DNA from: Agathobaculum massiliense | GTDB taxonomy: Bacteria; Bacillota; Clostridia; Oscillospirales; Butyricicoccaceae | Direction of reading: 5' to 3' | Length of the DNA: 64,000 bases | NCBI RefSeq assembly: GCF_900291975.1 | Contig: NZ_OMPN01000001.1 | Span: 2,480,001-2,544,000, forward strand | In this document: piece after piece, positions 60,564 through 64,000 of the stretch | How positions within the stretch are numbered: the first letter of the stretch is position 1 | Layout of the letters: each line of letters opens with the position of its first letter | Program-made: the position numbers and the translations under genes | The notes under the pieces: generated by a model | Told to the model about the DNA's origin: nothing | The model's database searches: none | Seen by the model: only the letters and a program-made list of their open reading frames with translations

Positions 60564-61481
60564 ATGATGTACGAAAAAAGATTATCCGGCGTGGTTATTC
60601 CGACTATTACGCCGATGCACGAAGATGGATCAATGGATGAGCGCTCACTGGCGGGCTTTACGGAATATCTGGTGCAGGCGGGGGTGGACTGCCTGTATCC
60701 GAACGGCACCAACGGGGAGAGCCTTCTGCTCAGCAGGGAGGAGCGCGAAACGGCAGCGGAAATTATGGTGGAAACCGTGGCAAAGCGCATTCCGGTATTC
60801 ATCCAGTGCGGCAGCATGACGACTGCGGAGACTATCTCTCATGTGCGGCACGCGGTCAGAATCGGCGCGGATGGCGTGGGCGTGATGTCGCCGGCATTCT
60901 TTCCTATGGACGAGGCATCCCTGCTTGGCTATTACAGCGCGGTGGTCGAGAGCGTACCGCCGGATTATCCGGTTTATATCTATAACATTCCCGGCTGCAC
61001 AACGAGCGACGTCAAACCCGAACTGCTGGGCAGGCTGATGGAAAAATACGAAAATGTTGCGGGCATCAAATACAGTTGCCCTGACCTGATGCGCATTGAG
61101 GATTATCTGCTGTGCAGCGAGCGCATCCCAGACCTGCTGATCGGCTGCGACAGCCTGTTCCTCCCGTGCCTGATGACAGGCGGTGTCGGCACGGTGACCG
61201 GCCCGGGGGCGATCTTCCACGAACGGTTCAATCGCCTGTACCGCCAGTACCGTGAGGGCGATATGGAAGGCGCGCGCAGGACGCAGCAGCAGATTGTCAG
61301 GACCGACCGCGAACTGGCGGCAGTCCCGGGCATTCCGGCGCTTAAAGCGCTGCTCAAGCTGCGCGGCATCATTGAAAATGACACCTGCCGCGGGCCGCTG
61401 CGCAAGCTGACGGACGGAGAATACGCGTTGCTCGAGCGCGTGCTGGAAGAGTACTATAAGGAGGAGGGTATCAATGGCTGA
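60564..61481 (+). CDS. DapA/NanA-family aldolase (class I)
   Basis: 305 residues with the family motifs intact: YPNGTNGESLLL (GTxGE loop), YIYNIPGCTT (tyrosine) and VAGIKYSCPD (Schiff-base lysine). Unlike the related enzyme at 3.95 kb, it keeps the canonical carboxylate loop, so a 2-keto-3-deoxy sugar acid or N-acetylneuraminate-type substrate is likely. Together with the acid-type TRAP transporter it suggests sugar-acid degradation to pyruvate. It overlaps the next oxidoreductase gene by eight bases. Confidence 0.9.
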   Translation: MMYEKRLSGVVIPTITPMHEDGSMDERSLAGFTEYLVQAGVDCLYPNGTNGESLLLSREERETAAEIMVETVAKRIPVFIQCGSMTTAETISHVRHAVRIGADGVGVMSPAFFPMDEASLLGYYSAVVESVPPDYPVYIYNIPGCTTSDVKPELLGRLMEKYENVAGIKYSCPDLMRIEDYLLCSERIPDLLIGCDSLFLPCLMTGGVGTVTGPGAIFHERFNRLYRQYREGDMEGARRTQQQIVRTDRELAAVPGIPALKALLKLRGIIENDTCRGPLRKLTDGEYALLERVLEEYYKEEGING

Positions 61482-62421
61482 GAAAAAGCTGCGAGTTGGT
61501 GTAATCGGCATCGGCTATGTTTCAAAGAACAACTTTCTTCCCGTACTGCCGCGGTTTGACGATGTGGAGTTTGTCGGGCTGATGGCAGGCAAGCTGGAAA
61601 ACGCGCAGCATGCGCAACGTCTCTGCGGTGCGCAGCATGCGGTCGATACCCTGGAAGCGTTCGTGTCGCTCGGCCTGGACTGCGCCTTTGTGCTGACCCC
61701 CAAGCAATGCCACGCAGAGCAGATTGCTTTTCTGTTGGAGCATGGGGTTGACGTATACAGTGAAAAACCAATGGCAACCACATTGAAGGATGCGGCGTAC
61801 ATTGCAGACGTTGCGGAAAAGACCGGCAAAAAGCTGATGATCGGCTTTAACCGCCGTTACGCGCCAGTCTGCCAAAAAGCCAAGGCGGTTTATGGGGAAG
61901 GGTCTCCGGAGGTGATCATCGCACAGAAAAACCGTCCGGCGACCGAGTACCGCGCCACATTGGAAAACGCGATCCACATGGTCGATCTGATGCGCTACTA
62001 CGGCGGTGAGGTCAAGGACGTCAATGCGCTGACCAAGTTCACGGATCCGTATTATGAGACGTTTACGACCGCTCAACTGGAATTCGAGAACGGCGCTTCG
62101 GGTATGCTGATCGCGGCCCGCTGCTCGGGCCAGTGGGAGGAAACCATTGAACTGCATGGGAATAACCGCTCGGCGTTTATTAAAATGCCGGACAGTGTGA
62201 CAGTGACGGATGCGGAGGAACAGCATAAGACTGCAATGACCCCGCTCGCTATGGGCTGGGCCAAGTCCGAGGATAAACTGGGCTTTACGAATGCAATCCG
62301 TCATTTCCTCGATTGTGTGCGCGACGGCAAAACCCCGCTTACCGATGCGGCGGACGCCTACAAGACCCACGAATTGCTCGACCGCATCCTGCGTGCCGCC
62401 GGGCTGCCGGCGATGGATTAA
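61474..62421 (+). CDS. Gfo/Idh/MocA family oxidoreductase
   Basis: 315 residues. The NAD(P) motif is VGVIGIGYVSKNNFLPVL, the EKP box YSEKPMATTLKDA, and the C-terminal domain shows NAIHMVDLMRYYGG. It is translationally coupled to the aldolase upstream and followed after 14 bases by a TIM-barrel gene, again giving the oxidoreductase/barrel pair. Confidence 0.88.
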   Translation: MAEKKLRVGVIGIGYVSKNNFLPVLPRFDDVEFVGLMAGKLENAQHAQRLCGAQHAVDTLEAFVSLGLDCAFVLTPKQCHAEQIAFLLEHGVDVYSEKPMATTLKDAAYIADVAEKTGKKLMIGFNRRYAPVCQKAKAVYGEGSPEVIIAQKNRPATEYRATLENAIHMVDLMRYYGGEVKDVNALTKFTDPYYETFTTAQLEFENGASGMLIAARCSGQWEETIELHGNNRSAFIKMPDSVTVTDAEEQHKTAMTPLAMGWAKSEDKLGFTNAIRHFLDCVRDGKTPLTDAADAYKTHELLDRILRAAGLPAMD

Positions 62422-62435
62422 AGGAGGGAGCCGCT

Positions 62436-63317
62436 ATGTTCAAAATTGCCGGACATACCATGGGTACACCGGAATACACTGTTTGCGAGGCGCTCGAACT
62501 GCTGCATCGCATCGGCGCAGACGGTGTCGAGATTGTTGTACAGAATGATTACCGCTCTGGGCTACCATGTGACTGCAATGAAAATACTTTGGCCGAGGTC
62601 AGGCGGTGTGCAGAGCAGAACAACATCCAGATCATCTGCCTGACGCCATATAACTCCTATTTCAATTCGCTGGACGAACCGGTCCGCCAGCGCGAAATCG
62701 CCGCTATCAAAAAGGTGATGGGTTATTGCGATCAGTTGGGTACAAAGTACATCCGCATTTACGGCGGTAATCTGGCCGCTGGGGATACGGAGAAATTAGC
62801 GGAGCGCCGCGCCAGACTGATCGAATCCATGCGCGAGCTGGGCGATGCAGCAGCAGAAAAAGGCGTGACGCTGGTGATTGAGAACCATTTTAATACAATG
62901 GCGGTTTCGGCGAAAGAAAGCGCGTCGCTTATCAGGGAAATTGACCATCCGGCAGTCCGCATCCTGTACGATCAGGCAAACCTGACCTTTACCGGAAACG
63001 AAGGATATGAAGAAGCGCTTCCCCTACAGCAGCAGTATGTGGCATACATGCATGTGAAGGATCTGGTATTCAAAGAAGGTGTGGCGTTTTCCTCTTCCAA
63101 TGTAGCGCGACCGGACGAATACGAACGCAATGTGTATACGCGCATCGTGGGCGAGGGGGTTATACCGTGGCCGGAGATCCTGCGCGCGGTCAAAGCGCGC
63201 GGTTATGACGGCTGGCTGTCCCTCGAATATGAGCGCCGGTGGCATCCGGATGATATTCCGGACGCATCCATCGGTATGAAGCGGTCGCTGGAATACCTGC
63301 GCGGCATCGAGCTGTGA
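62436..63317 (+). CDS. Sugar phosphate isomerase/epimerase family TIM barrel
   Basis: 293 residues. The ATG follows AAGGAGGG. Metal ligands are predicted at LVIENHFNTM (Glu), YDQANLTF (Asp), AYMHVKDLVF (His) and SLEYERRW (Glu), similar to DgpC-type and inosose isomerase-type barrels. It lies between two Gfo/Idh/MocA genes, so its substrate is likely the keto-sugar made by one of them. Confidence 0.85.
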   Translation: MFKIAGHTMGTPEYTVCEALELLHRIGADGVEIVVQNDYRSGLPCDCNENTLAEVRRCAEQNNIQIICLTPYNSYFNSLDEPVRQREIAAIKKVMGYCDQLGTKYIRIYGGNLAAGDTEKLAERRARLIESMRELGDAAAEKGVTLVIENHFNTMAVSAKESASLIREIDHPAVRILYDQANLTFTGNEGYEEALPLQQQYVAYMHVKDLVFKEGVAFSSSNVARPDEYERNVYTRIVGEGVIPWPEILRAVKARGYDGWLSLEYERRWHPDDIPDASIGMKRSLEYLRGIEL

Positions 63318-63360
63318 AAATTTATCCCAAAACGCCCAACAGCATTGGAGGGAATGTGCT

Positions 63361-64000
63361 ATGATTAATCAAACCATGAAGATCGCCCTCTTGGGCGTGA
63401 GCCACTGGCATGTACCGCTCTATCTGCCCGGCTTGCCGGAGAACTCGGTCGTGGGTGTGAGCGATGGTGACGCGGGCATTGCCGCCCGCATTGCCGCGCC
63501 CTACGGTTGTCCAGCCTACACCGATCACCGGCAGATGCTACATGAAGTGAAGCCGGACTTCGTCTTTGCCTTTGCCCCGCACTACCGGATGCATGCGGTC
63601 GCCTCCGAGCTGATCGAGGCGGGAATCCCGTTTACAATGGAGAAGCCCGCAGGGCTTGACCGCCGCGAGGTGGAGACACTGTACAATGCCGCCGAGCGCA
63701 AAAATGCGTTCTGCGCGATTCCATTCGTCTGGCGGTACAGCGACACGGTAAACGACTTGAAAAACCGGTATCTTTCCGGTAAAATTGTGCATATGTCCTA
63801 CAAATTCGTGGCGGGACCACCGTCGCGCTACCTTGCGACCTCGCGCTGGATGCTGTCACAGGAGACTGCGGGAGGCGGCTGTATGACCAATCTCGGCGTG
63901 CATTTCATCGACATGGCGCTCTACCTGACTGGCAGCCAAGGCGCGGAGATGTTGTCCTCGGTCTACCAATACACCTCGGAATATGCTATCGAGACCTATG
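63361..64000 (+). CDS. Gfo/Idh/MocA family oxidoreductase (cut by the window edge)
   Basis: 213 codons are present, beginning MINQTMKIALLGVSHWHVPL behind a GGAGGG site; the gene continues beyond the right edge. The N-terminal NAD fold is slightly altered at the glycine loop (LGVSHWH). The EKP box is TMEKPAGLDRRE, and the C-terminal domain has begun (NLGVHFIDMALYLTG). It is the third oxidoreductase of its kind in the cluster. Confidence 0.85.
   Translation, partial: MINQTMKIALLGVSHWHVPLYLPGLPENSVVGVSDGDAGIAARIAAPYGCPAYTDHRQMLHEVKPDFVFAFAPHYRMHAVASELIEAGIPFTMEKPAGLDRREVETLYNAAERKNAFCAIPFVWRYSDTVNDLKNRYLSGKIVHMSYKFVAGPPSRYLATSRWMLSQETAGGGCMTNLGVHFIDMALYLTGSQGAEMLSSVYQYTSEYAIETY

Noticed and set aside
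1-64000. CRISPR array
   Set aside because: No run of regularly spaced near-identical repeats was seen anywhere in the window.

Overview
The window looks like the chromosome of a gut-type anaerobic Firmicute, most likely a Clostridia/Oscillospirales butyrate producer. This is inferred from gene content and family resemblance, since there is no rRNA gene to place it. Supporting signs are strong AGGAGG-type ribosome binding sites, an acyl-CoA dehydrogenase carrying EtfA and rubredoxin domains, a flavodiiron protein, Na+/amino acid and TRAP transporters, and a c-di-AMP receptor domain. GC-rich metabolic regions alternate with an AT-richer accessory island.

Layout. 0-1.8 kb: two genes resembling the tail of a mobile element. 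1.9-12.6 kb: a TetR gene, a LysR gene and a nine-gene operon. The operon encodes a DapA-family enzyme, a split FAD/Fe-S amine or amino-acid dehydrogenase, a cupin, a TIM-barrel protein, an FGGY sugar kinase and a Na+/alanine-type symporter. The same operator-like sequence lies in the TetR promoter and in the operon promoter. 12.6-14.8 kb: a MarR-MATE operon in which the MATE exporter is fused to a DarA/PstA-like cyclic-di-AMP receptor domain. 15.2-36.95 kb: an accessory island bounded by two diverged, equally long (~147 bp) direct repeats, each preceded by a strong hairpin.

The island holds remnants of an integrative element, including a sigma-like gene whose ribosome binding site sits in a hairpin. 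It then carries a three-gene ABC-ATPase module that is probably antiviral, and an R-M locus with an XRE regulator, two C5-cytosine methyltransferases, a PD-(D/E)XK-adenine-methyltransferase fusion and Vsr. After these come a broken SGNH hydrolase, a flavodoxin, a Vat-like acetyltransferase, a phosphoesterase, an LRR lipoprotein, a MerR regulator, a SHOCT protein and McrBC.

36.9-40.6 kb is a gene graveyard: a decayed integrase beside the 3' end of a serine-type tRNA, decayed SLH/surface-protein pieces and an azlC-azlD deletion fusion. 40.8-45.5 kb: a TetR-controlled heterodimeric ABC exporter and a heavy-metal-associated protein that share an operator-like palindrome. 46-49.2 kb: the acyl-CoA dehydrogenase-EtfA-rubredoxin fusion followed by a flavodiiron protein, a plausible O2-scavenging chain. 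49.2-64 kb: a LysR regulator and a long sugar-catabolic cluster. It includes a TRAP transporter, four xylose-isomerase-like TIM barrels, three Gfo/Idh/MocA oxidoreductases, a DapA-family aldolase, a ROK kinase, a SIS isomerase and a zinc alcohol dehydrogenase. The pairing of oxidoreductases and TIM barrels would suit keto-sugar or glycoside breakdown. The last gene runs off the right edge.

The best candidates for something new are the three-gene ABC-ATPase module with Asn-rich matching tails, the MATE-c-di-AMP-receptor fusion, the two-C5-methyltransferase/IIG-like/Vsr locus beside McrBC, and the acyl-CoA dehydrogenase-rubredoxin/flavodiiron pair.
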